Notes under the pieces: generated by a model
What the model was told of the DNA's origin: nothing
Database searches by the model: none
Seen by the model: the letters and a program-made list of their open reading frames with translations, nothing else
Source: Arthrobacter sp. NicSoilB8
GTDB taxonomy: Bacteria > Actinomycetota > Actinomycetes > Actinomycetales > Micrococcaceae
Assembly: GCF_019977355.1 (NCBI RefSeq)
Contig: NZ_AP024655.1
Span: 3,038,001 to 3,102,000 of the forward strand
Direction: 5' to 3'
Length of the DNA stretch: 64,000 bases
Translations under genes and position numbers: made by a program
In this document: positions 36,837 through 45,248 of the stretch, one piece after another
How positions within the stretch are numbered: position 1 is the first letter of the stretch
How the letters are laid out: every line of letters begins with the position of its first letter

Positions 36837-37979
36837 ATGGAACACCGTGCGGCTCCGCTGGCGGAGGCCCCGCCGCCGGGAACCGAGCAGGCCACGGATC
36901 CGCCCCGCGAGCCGGATGGGCCGGCTGCCCCCGCCCGGCCTCCGGCAGCCCGCGATTCTGCAGGCCGCGGGCCTCTTGGGCGCGGCTCCCAAGGCCGCGA
37001 CCCGCTGGGCCGCGAGCCAATAGCGAGCGGGCCACTAGCGAGCGGGCCACTAGGGAGCGAGCCTGCAGGGCGCGAGCCAAAAGCGCCCGCAGGGCGGGAA
37101 AGGAAGCCCGGGCACCGGGTGCGACGGCTCCTCGCCAGGATCCTCAAGCTTGCCCTCGCCATGGTGGTAGCCACAGAGCTGGCCACCGTCTCTTTCATCT
37201 GGTTCACTCCCCCGCGGACTGCCTACATGCTGGAGAACGGCGGCCCGATCGCCTACCAGTACGTGTCCCTGGATCACATCAGCCGCTACGTCATCGCCTC
37301 GGCCGTCGCCCACGAAGACCAGCAGCTGGGAACGCGGGTTGGCGCGTTCTCCTTGGACGATTTCCGCGACAGAGCCGTCGCCTACTTGCAGGGCAAGGAT
37401 GACCCGAGCGGTTCCACGGTCCCGCAGCAGCTCGTGAAGAACATCTTCCTGTGGCCCGAACCGAACGCCCTGAGGAAGGGCCTGGAGGCAGGCCTTGCGA
37501 CCGAGTTCAGCCTCACCCTGACCCATCAACGGATCATGGAGCTCTACCTCAACTACGCGCAGTTCGGTCCGAAGCTCTATGGCATTTGTGCAGCGAGCTG
37601 GTACTACTTCGACGAAGCGCCGTGGAACATGTCCGAGCATCAGGCTGCGCAGTTGATGGGGGTCCTGCCGCTGCCCACACTCGTCACCCGGGCGGCGGAA
37701 GGTGGCATCTATCTGGGCCCGGGCGTCCACCCCAAAGTGTGGGACTACGTCAACGGTGCGGCCAATGTGTGGGTCCCCCGGCAACTCGAGGTGCTCGGCG
37801 GATGGAAGGCGGCAGTCGCAACCATCGGTATCAGCGACACAGCGTCCGACCACGCGGCGGAGCGGGGACCCGCAAGCCCGGATGGCTGCAGTTCGTATCC
37901 CGAGAGTGTGCTGGACCTGCTGCGGCAGCAGGGCATTGCCCTGGACCGCAACGGGAATCCTGCGCCGCTAAGGGGCTAG
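36837..37979 (+). CDS. GT51 monofunctional transglycosylase-like membrane protein
   Basis: About 380 residues from ATG 36837, after AAAGGATC. Residues 1-85 are a Pro/Arg/Gly-rich cytoplasmic region with a 15-bp minisatellite (ASGPL repeats near 37021-37050). A membrane segment follows (LLARILKLALAMVVATELAT), then the GT51 domain: AVAHEDQQLG with the catalytic Glu, GSTVPQQLVKNIFLWPE and IMELYLNYAQFGPKLYGI. It would polymerise lipid II into glycan strands. It lacks a transpeptidase part. The usual FW-H-G(F/I)D segment after EDQ is changed, so activity is uncertain. It is on the plus strand inside a minus-strand housekeeping cluster. Confidence 0.8.
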   Translation: MEHRAAPLAEAPPPGTEQATDPPREPDGPAAPARPPAARDSAGRGPLGRGSQGRDPLGREPIASGPLASGPLGSEPAGREPKAPAGRERKPGHRVRRLLARILKLALAMVVATELATVSFIWFTPPRTAYMLENGGPIAYQYVSLDHISRYVIASAVAHEDQQLGTRVGAFSLDDFRDRAVAYLQGKDDPSGSTVPQQLVKNIFLWPEPNALRKGLEAGLATEFSLTLTHQRIMELYLNYAQFGPKLYGICAASWYYFDEAPWNMSEHQAAQLMGVLPLPTLVTRAAEGGIYLGPGVHPKVWDYVNGAANVWVPRQLEVLGGWKAAVATIGISDTASDHAAERGPASPDGCSSYPESVLDLLRQQGIALDRNGNPAPLRG

Positions 37980-38042
37980 GAAGCAGGGACTGGAAACGGA
38001 GCCCAGGAAACGGCGCCAGGAACCGACGCTGGCAATCCGGGT

Positions 38043-38369
38043 TTAGTTGCCCAGGTCCTCGACCTTGGGCAGGGCGAGTTCCTCGCTGCGCGGCAGTTCC
38101 TCGACGTTGACGTCCTTGAACGTGATGACGCGGACGCTCTTGACGAACCGGGCGGAGCGGTAGACGTCCCACACCCAGGCGTCCTGGAGCGTCAGGTCGA
38201 AGTAGACCTCGCCGTCGGCGCTGCGGGCCTGCAGGTCAACGTGGTTGGCCAGGTAGAAACGCCGCTCGGTCTCGACCACATAGCTGAACAGCCCGACGAC
38301 GTCGCGGTATTCGCGGTAGAGCTGTAGCTCCATGTCGGTTTCATAGTTTTCAAGGTCCTCGGCACTCAT
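38043..38369 (-). CDS. DUF2469 family protein
   Basis: About 108 residues from ATG 38369. MSAEDLENYETDMELQLYRE and DVVGLFSYVVETERRFYLAN are the family signature. Acidic and small. In actinobacteria it is next to rnhB and is of unknown function. The ATG at 38408 would add 13 residues without support. Confidence 0.9.
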   Translation of the reverse strand: MSAEDLENYETDMELQLYREYRDVVGLFSYVVETERRFYLANHVDLQARSADGEVYFDLTLQDAWVWDVYRSARFVKSVRVITFKDVNVEELPRSEELALPKVEDLGN

Positions 38370-38444
38370 GGTTCCATCTTGCACCATCCGGCGCCGGCCG
38401 CGCGCCACGTGACCGGCCGGCGGCGCGACGGTGCCGCTCTGCCA

Positions 38445-38476
38445 GCAGCGGCAGGCTAGAGCAGCGGCAGGCTAGA
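38445..38476. repeat. 16-bp tandem duplication at the rnhB stop codon
   Basis: GCAGCGGCAGGCTAGA occurs twice in tandem (38445-38460, 38461-38476). The second copy contributes the rnhB TAG (38472-38474 on the minus strand), and the first would lie just after it. A recent slippage or duplication at the gene end is likely. Confidence 0.85.
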
Positions 38477-39137
38477 GCAGCTGCCAGCTGACCCGGTGGT
38501 ACGGCGTGGGCCCGGCAACGCGGAGGGCTTCCTTGTGCGCGGCGGTGCCGTAGCCCTTGTTCTCGTCCCAGCCGTAGGCCGGGTATTCGGTGTGCAGCTC
38601 GCTCATCATGGTGTCGCGCTCCACCTTGGCGATGATGCTGGCGGCGGCGACGCTGAGGCACTGCATGTCGGCTTTCACGAGCGTGTGCACCGGGGCGTCG
38701 CAGCCCGGTTCGGCGGGTCCGTCGTCAAACAGTGAGGGCTGGAGATCGGGCGAGAGCCAGTTGTGGCTGCCGTCCAGCAGGACCACCTCGGGCGTGACGC
38801 CGGTGGCGAGCACCGCGAACCAGGCCCGGTTGCCGGCGAGCCGCAATGCGCCGATGATTCCGAGTTCATCGATCTCGTTCGCGGACGCGTGACCGACGGC
38901 AGAGGCAACACTCCAGGCCCGGACGAGCGGCACCAGCCGCTCCCGGTCCGCGACCTTGAGCAGCTTGCTGTCCCGGACATCGGCCAGGAGCTTCTGCCGC
39001 TGCAGGTCCACGACGGCGATCCCCACGCTGACGGGCCCGGCGAGGGCGCCGCGGCCGACCTCGTCGATGCCGGCGAGCAGCCGCGCGCCGGAGCGGCGGA
39101 AGCGGCGTTCGTAGTCGAGGGTGGGGGCATCGGACAT
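38472..39137 (-). CDS. rnhB: Ribonuclease HII
   Basis: 221 residues. [15 protein letters not shown] carries the first Asp-Glu pair of the DEDD site; [10 protein letters not shown] and SIIAKVERD supply the others. RNase HII removes single ribonucleotides and RNA in hybrids. In the order lepB-rnhB-DUF2469, as commonly seen. 10 bp separate its start from the lepB stop. Confidence 0.95.
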   Translation of the reverse strand: MSDAPTLDYERRFRRSGARLLAGIDEVGRGALAGPVSVGIAVVDLQRQKLLADVRDSKLLKVADRERLVPLVRAWSVASAVGHASANEIDELGIIGALRLAGNRAWFAVLATGVTPEVVLLDGSHNWLSPDLQPSLFDDGPAEPGCDAPVHTLVKADMQCLSVAAASIIAKVERDTMMSELHTEYPAYGWDENKGYGTAAHKEALRVAGPTPYHRVSWQLL

Positions 39138-39147
39138 GGCGGGCAGC

Positions 39148-40176
39148 TTACTTTCCGGCCGGTGCCGGCACGGCGCGGAACACGTCCGGATAGTTATCCA
39201 GTGCCGAAATCCTGCTCAGCGGCCACGCGATGACGGCAGCCTTGCCTTCGATATCGGCCTCGTCGACGAAGCCGCCGTTGGTGTCCATGTGTGCGCGGGA
39301 ATCTGCGGAGTGGTTGCGGTTGTCGCCCATGACCCAGACCTTGCCGGCCGGCACGACGACGTCGAAGTCGCGGACCTGGGGAATCTCCGCGGAGTTGATG
39401 TACTTCTCGTTCAGCGGCGCGCCGTTGACGGTGAGCTGCCCGCCCGCGTCGCAGCACACCACGTGATCTCCGGGGAGACCGATGACCCGCTTGACCAGGT
39501 GCTGTTCCGAGTTGTCCGGAAGCAGGCCGACGAACGTCAGCCCGTCCTGCACCCACGTGAACGGCCCCTTCGTCTTCTGCTCGGCGGGGGCGAGCCAGCC
39601 CTGGCTGTCCCTGAACACGACGACGTCGCCGCGTTCAAGTGCGATGGGCTGCGGCACGAGGAGGTTGACGAAGATGCGGTCATTGACATCCAGGGTGTTG
39701 ACCATGGATTCGGACGGGATGTAGAAAGCCCGGAACAGGAAGGTCTTGATCAGGAAGGACAGCACGATCGCCACGATGACCACCGTGGCCACCTCTTTCA
39801 GCCACAGGAAGAGCGGGCTGCGCCCTTCCCGGGCTTTGGCCTTCCTGGCGCGCCGGGAGTGACCGCCTGCGTGGGCGGGCCCGGCAGAACGCTCCCCTAC
39901 GGACCGGTCGGACCGGCCGGACCGGTCGGAGCCGTCGGCACGCGATGCCGCGGCGCTTTCGCCCTCTGACGCCGCGCTGGCACCGGTCCCGGCAGCACCG
40001 CCCGCACCGGTCCCGGCAGGACGGCCCGCATCGTGGGCGTGCGGGTCATCGACCCGGGCCTGGGGCAGCCGGGTTGTGGAGTGCTCGGGCTGCCGCTCGT
40101 CGGGAATCGCCGAGGAGGTAACCCGGGGCAGGTCCTGGCCCTGCGGATCAGGAGTGCGCGGTTCTGTCTCGGGCAT
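39148..40176 (-). CDS. lepB: Signal peptidase I, larger copy
   Basis: 342 residues. The first 115 residues are a hydrophilic, Ser/Gly/Asp-rich region with [14 protein letters not shown] repeats, then a membrane segment ([20 protein letters not shown]). Catalytic Ser is in [20 protein letters not shown] and Lys in [28 protein letters not shown] is box E. It releases exported proteins. Its ATG follows directly on the TAG of the upstream paralogue, so the two copies are coupled. Confidence 0.94.
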   Translation of the reverse strand: MPETEPRTPDPQGQDLPRVTSSAIPDERQPEHSTTRLPQARVDDPHAHDAGRPAGTGAGGAAGTGASAASEGESAAASRADGSDRSGRSDRSVGERSAGPAHAGGHSRRARKAKAREGRSPLFLWLKEVATVVIVAIVLSFLIKTFLFRAFYIPSESMVNTLDVNDRIFVNLLVPQPIALERGDVVVFRDSQGWLAPAEQKTKGPFTWVQDGLTFVGLLPDNSEQHLVKRVIGLPGDHVVCCDAGGQLTVNGAPLNEKYINSAEIPQVRDFDVVVPAGKVWVMGDNRNHSADSRAHMDTNGGFVDEADIEGKAAVIAWPLSRISALDNYPDVFRAVPAPAGK

Positions 40177-40857
40177 CTACTGTCCGTTCGTCGTCGTCGT
40201 TGTCGCGGCCGGTCCGGGCCGCGCTACTGCTGCAAATCTATCAAGCGGCCAGATGATCTGTACCGGCCGGCCAATGACGCGTTCCAGCGGCACCATGCCG
40301 CCGCCGGGGGCACCGAGGAGGCTTCGGGAATCGGCCGACATGGAGCGGTGGTCCCCCATGAGCCACAGCCGCCCGGACGGCACCTCGACACTGAACTTCG
40401 TCTGGCTCGGGGTGTCCCCCGGATACACATAGGGTTCCGCAACTTGCTGGCCGTTGACTGTGAGCCGTCCGCCGGCGTCGCAGCACACCACGCGGTCCCC
40501 GGGCAGTCCGATGACGCGCTTAACGTACGTGGTGTCGCTGCCGGCAAGGCCCAGCCAGCGTCCGGCTTCGGCCAGGGCGTCCACCACGGGGCCGTTGCCG
40601 CTGTTCAGCGGGGCGAAGGAGCCGCGGCCGTCGAAGACGACGACGTCGCCCCGGCTCAATGGCTGGCCCTGGAAGCCGGTCCGCGACACCAGGATCCGGT
40701 CCCCCGTGCGCAGGAGCGGTTCCATGGACGCGGACGGGATGAAGTAGATGTCCAGCCACAGCGAGCGGACCACGGCGCTGATGGCCACCGCGAGGACCAG
40801 CGCCGGCAACGCAAAACGCCAGCCCGGTTTCCTGGGCTGGCGTTTTGGCTGTTCCAT
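40177..40857 (-). CDS. lepB: Signal peptidase I, smaller copy
   Basis: 226 residues. Short N-terminus, one membrane segment (RFALPALVLAVAISAVVRSL), Ser in FIPSASMEPLLRTGDRILVS, Lys in [15 protein letters not shown], and GDHRSMSADSRSLL. It is shorter by the N-terminal tail and diverges in the substrate-binding region (EPYVYPGDTPSQT) from its neighbour. Two tandem, coupled signal peptidases suggest duplication with some division of substrates; the latter is inference. Confidence 0.94.
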   Translation of the reverse strand: MEQPKRQPRKPGWRFALPALVLAVAISAVVRSLWLDIYFIPSASMEPLLRTGDRILVSRTGFQGQPLSRGDVVVFDGRGSFAPLNSGNGPVVDALAEAGRWLGLAGSDTTYVKRVIGLPGDRVVCCDAGGRLTVNGQQVAEPYVYPGDTPSQTKFSVEVPSGRLWLMGDHRSMSADSRSLLGAPGGGMVPLERVIGRPVQIIWPLDRFAAVARPGPAATTTTTNGQ

Positions 40858-40988
40858 GTTCCGTATCCCTTGGCGCTGTTGTGAACTAATGTGCGCTGTT
40901 GCGGATGGTTCCGGCGCCGCGTTAGCTGACGCGCCGGGTACGGTCCGTGGACCCGCGGTGGAAGACTGCGTTGGAAGTCTGGGAAGAC

Positions 40989-41348
40989 TTACTTTGCGGT
41001 CTGGAAGTCGCGCTTTTCCTTGATCTTCGCGGCCTTACCACGCAGGTTACGCATGTAGTAAAGCTTGGCGCGGCGCACGTCACCCTTGGAGACGAGCTCG
41101 ATCTTGTCGATGATCGGGGAGTGTACCGGGAAGGTACGCTCCACGCCGACACCGAAGGAGACCTTGCGGACGGTGAAGGTTTCGCGGACGCCATCGCCCT
41201 GGCGGCCCAGGACGAAGCCCTGGAAGACCTGGACGCGGGAGTTCTTGCCTTCGATGATGTTCACGTGAACCTTGATGGTGTCACCCGCGCGGAACTCGGG
41301 AACATCTGTGCGCAGCGAGGCTGCATCTACGGAATCGAGGATATGCAT
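40989..41348 (-). CDS. rplS: 50S ribosomal protein L19
   Basis: 119 residues from ATG 41348 (GGAGTGGATCA upstream). [38 protein letters not shown] and [19 protein letters not shown] identify it. Located at the 30S-50S interface. Gap of 256 bp to trmD upstream, which may hold its own promoter; 131 bp without a gene follow before the signal peptidase. Confidence 0.98.
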   Translation of the reverse strand: MHILDSVDAASLRTDVPEFRAGDTIKVHVNIIEGKNSRVQVFQGFVLGRQGDGVRETFTVRKVSFGVGVERTFPVHSPIIDKIELVSKGDVRRAKLYYMRNLRGKAAKIKEKRDFQTAK

Positions 41349-41604
41349 TGATCCACTCCTGGTGAACGCCACAGGTCACTCACGTTGGGTTACGGCGGAC
41401 ATGCCCGGGGGCGCATGCGGCCCGGAAATTTCCGCCGAAAGTTTGTCAATCCGGCCCTGTCAGGAATAGACGGGACCGGGGTGCCGGGCTGTTGGTGGCG
41501 CTCCCCCTGTGGCAGGTTCGCAACCCAGCAGGCACAAGGACTAATTTTGCCACATTCGGTGCCGGTTAGCCCAATCCCGGCGGTTATTAGCTCAATCCCG
41601 GCGG
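41349..41604 (-). other. rplS upstream region
   Basis: 256 bp between trmD and rplS. It contains a short direct repeat (TTAGCCCAATCCCGGCGGTT / TTAGCTCAATCCCGGCGGTT at about 41566 and 41587) and a CAGGTT-type segment but no recognised leader RNA. A promoter for rplS is likely here but I cannot fix it. Confidence 0.5.
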
Positions 41605-42399
41605 TTAGGCGTCGGGACGCCGCTTGAGCCGGCCGTCGACGACGTCGTACCCCAGGTCGGCGAACGCCGTGCGGTCCGCGCGGGGCAGCTTGCCGGCGTC
41701 GAATTCCGCCAGGAGGTCGGGGCGGCGTTCGGCGGTACGACGGTACTGCTCGTGCCGCCGCCACTGGGCGATCTTGCCGTGGTTGCCGCTCAGCAGCACC
41801 GCCGGGACGTCCCGGTCCCGCCAGCTGGAGGGCTTGGTGTAGACGGGGTACTCGAGCAGCCCATCGGAGTGGGATTCCTCCACAAGGGATTCGGGGTTGC
41901 CGACGACGCCGGGCAGCAGCCGCCCGATCGCCTCGACCATGGCGAGCACGGCGACCTCGCCGCCGTTGAGGACGTAGTCCCCCAGGCTCATCGGGCGCAC
42001 CGTGAAGTGCTCCGCCGCCCATTCCAGGACCCGTTCGTCGATACCCTCGTACCGGCCGCAGGCGAAGACCAGCTGGGCCTCCTCCGCGAGCTGATGCGCG
42101 GTGGCCTGGGTGAACCGCTCTCCGGCCGGCGACGGGACAATAAGCACCGGCTTGCCCGATCCGGGTTCCCCGGTCTCCGCCACGGCGGTGAGGGCCTGCG
42201 CCCACGGCTCGGGCTTCATGACCATGCCGGCGCCGCCGCCGTAGGGCGTGTCATCGACCGTCCGGTGCCGGTCGGTCGTGAAGTCGCGGAGGTCGTGGAC
42301 GCGCAGGTCCAGCAGGCCGTCCTGGCGGGCCTTGCCAATCAGGGACAGTTCCAGCGGGGCCAGGTACTCCGGAAAGATGCTGACGACGTCGATTCTCAT
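41605..42399 (-). CDS. trmD: tRNA (guanine37-N1)-methyltransferase
   Basis: 264 residues. [37 protein letters not shown], the SAM-binding knot [15 protein letters not shown] and [20 protein letters not shown] are all canonical. It methylates G37 of tRNAs to prevent frameshifts. It starts directly after the rimM stop. Confidence 0.97.
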   Translation of the reverse strand: MRIDVVSIFPEYLAPLELSLIGKARQDGLLDLRVHDLRDFTTDRHRTVDDTPYGGGAGMVMKPEPWAQALTAVAETGEPGSGKPVLIVPSPAGERFTQATAHQLAEEAQLVFACGRYEGIDERVLEWAAEHFTVRPMSLGDYVLNGGEVAVLAMVEAIGRLLPGVVGNPESLVEESHSDGLLEYPVYTKPSSWRDRDVPAVLLSGNHGKIAQWRRHEQYRRTAERRPDLLAEFDAGKLPRADRTAFADLGYDVVDGRLKRRPDA

Positions 42400-43005
42400 C
42401 TACGCGTTGCCCTGCTCTTCCCGATTCTGGGCGCCGGTGGCCTCAGGGGTCACGGTGTCCTTCTTGTCAGCGGACGGCTGCTCAGGGGTCTCGTCGGCGT
42501 TGACCTCGAAGAGTCCGGGCGGCGGGGTGACGACGACGTACTTATCGCCCACGTTGACCTCGGGCACGATCTGTTCCACGAACGGGACCAGGATTTCCGC
42601 GCCCTCGGCCGTGGTGACCACGAGCAGATCCTGGACTGGCAGGGTGTGCAGTGCGGAGACCTTGCCGACCACCTTGCCGCCCACGCGGACGTCCAGGCCG
42701 ACGAGCTCGTGCTCGTACCAGCCCTCATCGTCGTCGTCGGCGCCGATGTCCTCGGTCTCGATGAACAGCTTGGCGCCGCGGAGGCCCTCGGCCTCGTTGC
42801 GGGTCTCGATCTCCTCGAATGCCAGCAGCAGGATGTCCTTGTTCCACCGGGCACTGATTACGGTCAGCGGCCCCGCGGAGGCGGGTTCCACGATGAACTG
42901 TGTGCCGGGGACAAACCGGTCGCCGGGCGCATCGGTCAGCACCTGGACGGTCACTTCACCGCGGATGCCGTGGGGTTTGCCGATTCGTGCCACCTGGAGC
43001 TGCAT
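42400..43005 (-). CDS. rimM: Ribosome maturation factor RimM
   Basis: 201 residues. N-terminal barrel with ARIGKPHGIRGEVTV and a PRC-barrel (ELVGLDVRVGGKVVGKVSAL, TAEGAEILVPFVEQIVPEV). The 30-residue tail after NVGDKYVVVTPPPGLFE is acidic and not conserved. RimM helps 16S processing and S19 assembly. Adjacent to trmD with no gap. Confidence 0.96.
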   Translation of the reverse strand: MQLQVARIGKPHGIRGEVTVQVLTDAPGDRFVPGTQFIVEPASAGPLTVISARWNKDILLLAFEEIETRNEAEGLRGAKLFIETEDIGADDDDEGWYEHELVGLDVRVGGKVVGKVSALHTLPVQDLLVVTTAEGAEILVPFVEQIVPEVNVGDKYVVVTPPPGLFEVNADETPEQPSADKKDTVTPEATGAQNREEQGNA

Positions 43006-43053
43006 CTGGTCCTCTGTTCGGGTTGGTCGGGGCTTGTTTGCGTGGAAAACAGT

Positions 43054-43088
43054 CCGGCCCCTCCACCATTGTCTGGTGAAGGGGCCGG
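43054..43088 (-). terminator. Terminator between khpA and rimM
   Basis: 9-bp stem CCGGCCCCT (43054-43062) with AGGGGCCGG (43080-43088) plus inner CACCA/TGGTG, then GTTTTCC on the minus strand. It ends the rpsP-khpA pair; rimM-trmD would need its own start. Confidence 0.7.
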
Positions 43089-43114
43089 GCTAAAGACAAG
43101 TAGTGCTGAACGCC

Positions 43115-43357
43115 TTAGCGGCGGCGGTCCGTGTCGACGACGTCGACCCTGACCGGCTCGCCGTCCGCCAGCGCCGCAACCACAGTGCGCAGTGCGCGTG
43201 CGGTCCGGCCCTGCCGGCCGATCACCCGTCCGAGGTCGTCCTGATGAACGCGCACCTCGAGGGTTTCCCCGCGGCGGTTGTTCTTCGCACTGACCTTGAC
43301 GTCCTCGGGGCTGTCAACAATCCCGCGGACCAGGTGTTCGAGCGCTTCTGCCAGCAA
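43115..43357 (-). CDS. khpA: KH-domain RNA-binding protein (KhpA type)
   Basis: 80 residues starting at a TTG (43357), one base after the rpsP TAA, so coupled. LGRVIGRQGRTAR is the KH GxxG loop. These small proteins bind structured RNA and partner with KhpB/Jag-like proteins in some bacteria. Order rpsP-khpA-rimM-trmD is standard for the phylum. Confidence 0.95.
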   Translation of the reverse strand: MLAEALEHLVRGIVDSPEDVKVSAKNNRRGETLEVRVHQDDLGRVIGRQGRTARALRTVVAALADGEPVRVDVVDTDRRR

Positions 43358-43358
43358 T

Positions 43359-43784
43359 TTACTCAGCCTCGGTGGTCTCTGCTTCGGCGGCGTCGGCGGG
43401 GGCCTCGGCAGCTTCGTCCTTCTTAGCCTTCTTGGTGATGGCTTCCGGGATGATCACGGAACCCTTTTCCGGGGTAACGAAGGCAGCCTTGGGAGCCTTG
43501 GTCTTCAAGGTTCCCTCCTGGCCGGGGAGACCCTTGAACTTCTGCCAGTCACCGGTGATCTTGAGGATCGCGGCAACCTGCTCGGACGGCTGTGCGCCGA
43601 CGCCGAGCCAGTACTGGGCACGGTCCGTGTCGACCTCGATGTACGAGGGCTCTTCGGTCGGGTGGTACTTGCCGATCTCTTCGATGGCACGGCCATCACG
43701 CTTGGAGCGTGAGTCCATGACGACGATGCGGTAGTACGGTGCGCGCATCTTGCCAAAGCGCTTAAGGCGAATCTTTACGGCCAC
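43359..43784 (-). CDS. rpsP: 30S ribosomal protein S16
   Basis: 141 residues from GTG 43784, where [19 protein letters not shown] opens the conserved part; AGGAG lies upstream. The frame is open for 17 more codons that do not match. Longer than the 80-90 residue bacterial core because of a Glu/Ala/Lys-rich tail ([18 protein letters not shown]) usual for actinobacteria. Confidence 0.97.
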   Translation of the reverse strand: MAVKIRLKRFGKMRAPYYRIVVMDSRSKRDGRAIEEIGKYHPTEEPSYIEVDTDRAQYWLGVGAQPSEQVAAILKITGDWQKFKGLPGQEGTLKTKAPKAAFVTPEKGSVIIPEAITKKAKKDEAAEAPADAAEAETTEAE

Positions 43785-44047
43785 TTTTGTGGTCACTCCT
43801 GTTTCTGAAACGGGGTCGAGCCCGGCGTTCTGCACCCGTGGGGCGGGCCATACTAGGGGGTTCTAAAGGACAAGATCCGGACGCGGAGAGAGGGGCCACG
43901 CAGATCGAGTACCTGTTCATTGTGCCAGATCACCGGCGGGATTTCGACTTGACACGGCCCCGGCGCCGAGGGCGCAGCCCGGGAACGGCGATCCGGGTCC
44001 GTTGCGGCGCCCGGGCAGGGCACCCCAGAACACCCGGGCAGGCCGGC

Positions 44048-44485
44048 TCAGGAGGTCCAGACGTAGAGCCCGGACCTGGTGGCGGGGTCCACCGCGGCGG
44101 CGAGCTCCGCGATCCGGCGGACGTAGGCCCGGGCCTCGTCGGGACCGAAGGGCATGTCCTCCTCGGCGGCCCAGTTGACTGCGACGTCCTCGAGGACGTC
44201 GCCCTCGCCTTCGGTTTCGTAGCTGAGCAGTTCCGCCAGAGTGCGGACCATCGCGGCGGGGACGCCGAGCAGCGAATCGCTGGCCACGTCCACCATTGCC
44301 AGCTCGTAGTCCGCGCCCGGGGCGTGCACTGCCACTCCGGCGAGGTCGCCGAGCCGTTCCACCTCGAAGTCGCTGATATCCGGGATGCGGACGGCGCCGG
44401 GGGCGGCCGGGCCGCCGCTCTCGAGGGCGCCGGCGCGCTTGAGGGCGTCTTCGTGGGTGGACACAAAGATTTCGGTGAATCCCAT
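44048..44485 (-). CDS. Hypothetical protein next to a repeat array
   Basis: 145 residues; I do not recognise the family. It is acidic, alpha/beta in character, with no signal peptide or membrane segment and no clear catalytic motif. It begins MGFTEIFVSTHEDALKRAGA and ends SGLYVWTS; the central part is ELAMVDVASDSLLGVPAAMV. Codon use (high GC3) supports a true gene. It may bind something in a fold like a ligand domain, but this is unproven. It lies 212 bp downstream of the rpsP start region on the same strand and next to the GGACAT array, with which no functional link is evident. Confidence 0.65.
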   Translation of the reverse strand: MGFTEIFVSTHEDALKRAGALESGGPAAPGAVRIPDISDFEVERLGDLAGVAVHAPGADYELAMVDVASDSLLGVPAAMVRTLAELLSYETEGEGDVLEDVAVNWAAEEDMPFGPDEARAYVRRIAELAAAVDPATRSGLYVWTS

Positions 44486-44569
44486 GCAGCTAGTCCTTTA
44501 GGGTTCGGCGGCACGTGGACCGCTGGTTTTGGCGTCGCTTCAGCCTAGCGTGCCTTGAGCGCCCGGACT

Positions 44570-45233
44570 GGACATGCCCTCCGCCGGCCGCGGCCACTGG
44601 ACATAAAGGCACTATGTCCAACGCTGGCGGCGACAAAGGGACATGCACCGCGGTCCTGTCAGCCACAGGGGGACATGTCCACTTCCAGCCCGGCCATCCC
44701 GCGCCGCCCGCGGACATGCCCTCCCCTGGCCTCGGCCACTGGACATAAAGCCTCTATACCCATTGGTGGCCCCCAAGAATGGACATGCACCGCGGCCCTG
44801 TCAGCCACGAAAGGACATGTCCACTTCCAGCCCGGCCATCCCGCGCCGCCCGCGGACATGCCCTCCCGTGGCCTCGGCCACTGGACATAAAGCCTCTATA
44901 CCCATTGGTGGCCGCCAAGAATGGACATGCACCGCGGTCTGTCAGCCACGAAAGGACATGTCCACTTCCAGCCCGGCCATCCCGCGCCGTCTCCCGCGGA
45001 CATGCCCTCCCGTGGCCGCGCCCGCTGGACATAAAGGCACTATGTCCAACTAGAGGCCATGTCCAACGCTGGCCGCCCCAAAGGGACATGCACCGCGGCC
45101 CTGTCAGCCACGAAAGGACATGTCCACTTCCAGCCCGGCCATCCCGCGCCGCCCGCGGACATGCCCTCCCCTGGCCTCGGCCACTGGACATAAAGGCACT
45201 ATGTCCATCGCTGGGCGGCCGCGCTGGGCATGT
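44570..45233. repeat. Higher-order GGACAT repeat array with GGACATGTCC palindromes
   Basis: Eighteen GGACAT sites at 44570, 44599, 44639, 44671, 44712, 44741, 44781, 44813, 44854, 44883, 44923, 44954, 44998, 45027, 45084, 45116, 45157 and 45186. Spacings repeat as 29-40-32-41, a period of about 142 bp; the fourth unit is stretched by about 21 bp. Once per unit the site is the perfect palindrome GGACATGTCC (44671, 44813, 44954, 45116). Another site, TGGACATA-AAGGCAC-TATGTCCA, is a hairpin at 44598, 45026 and 45185 and is decayed in the two middle copies. Blocks between sites, such as CCACTTCCAGCCCGGCCATC, are also conserved. Reading frames here are repeats of the same peptide and have no gene-like start. 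It fills most of the 763-bp gap between the hypothetical and VOC genes. Confidence 0.92.
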
Positions 45234-45248
45234 CCCTGAAGGCTGGGG

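Noticed and set aside
44671..45125. SOS boxes (LexA sites) at GGACATGTCC
   Set aside because: The actinobacterial SOS box needs GAAC-N4-GTTC; the sites here have GGAC and GTCC throughout, and no SOS gene is adjacent.
44570..45233. A CRISPR array at the repeat region
   Set aside because: There are no unique spacers of equal size; the bases between repeats are themselves repeated, and no cas genes are present.
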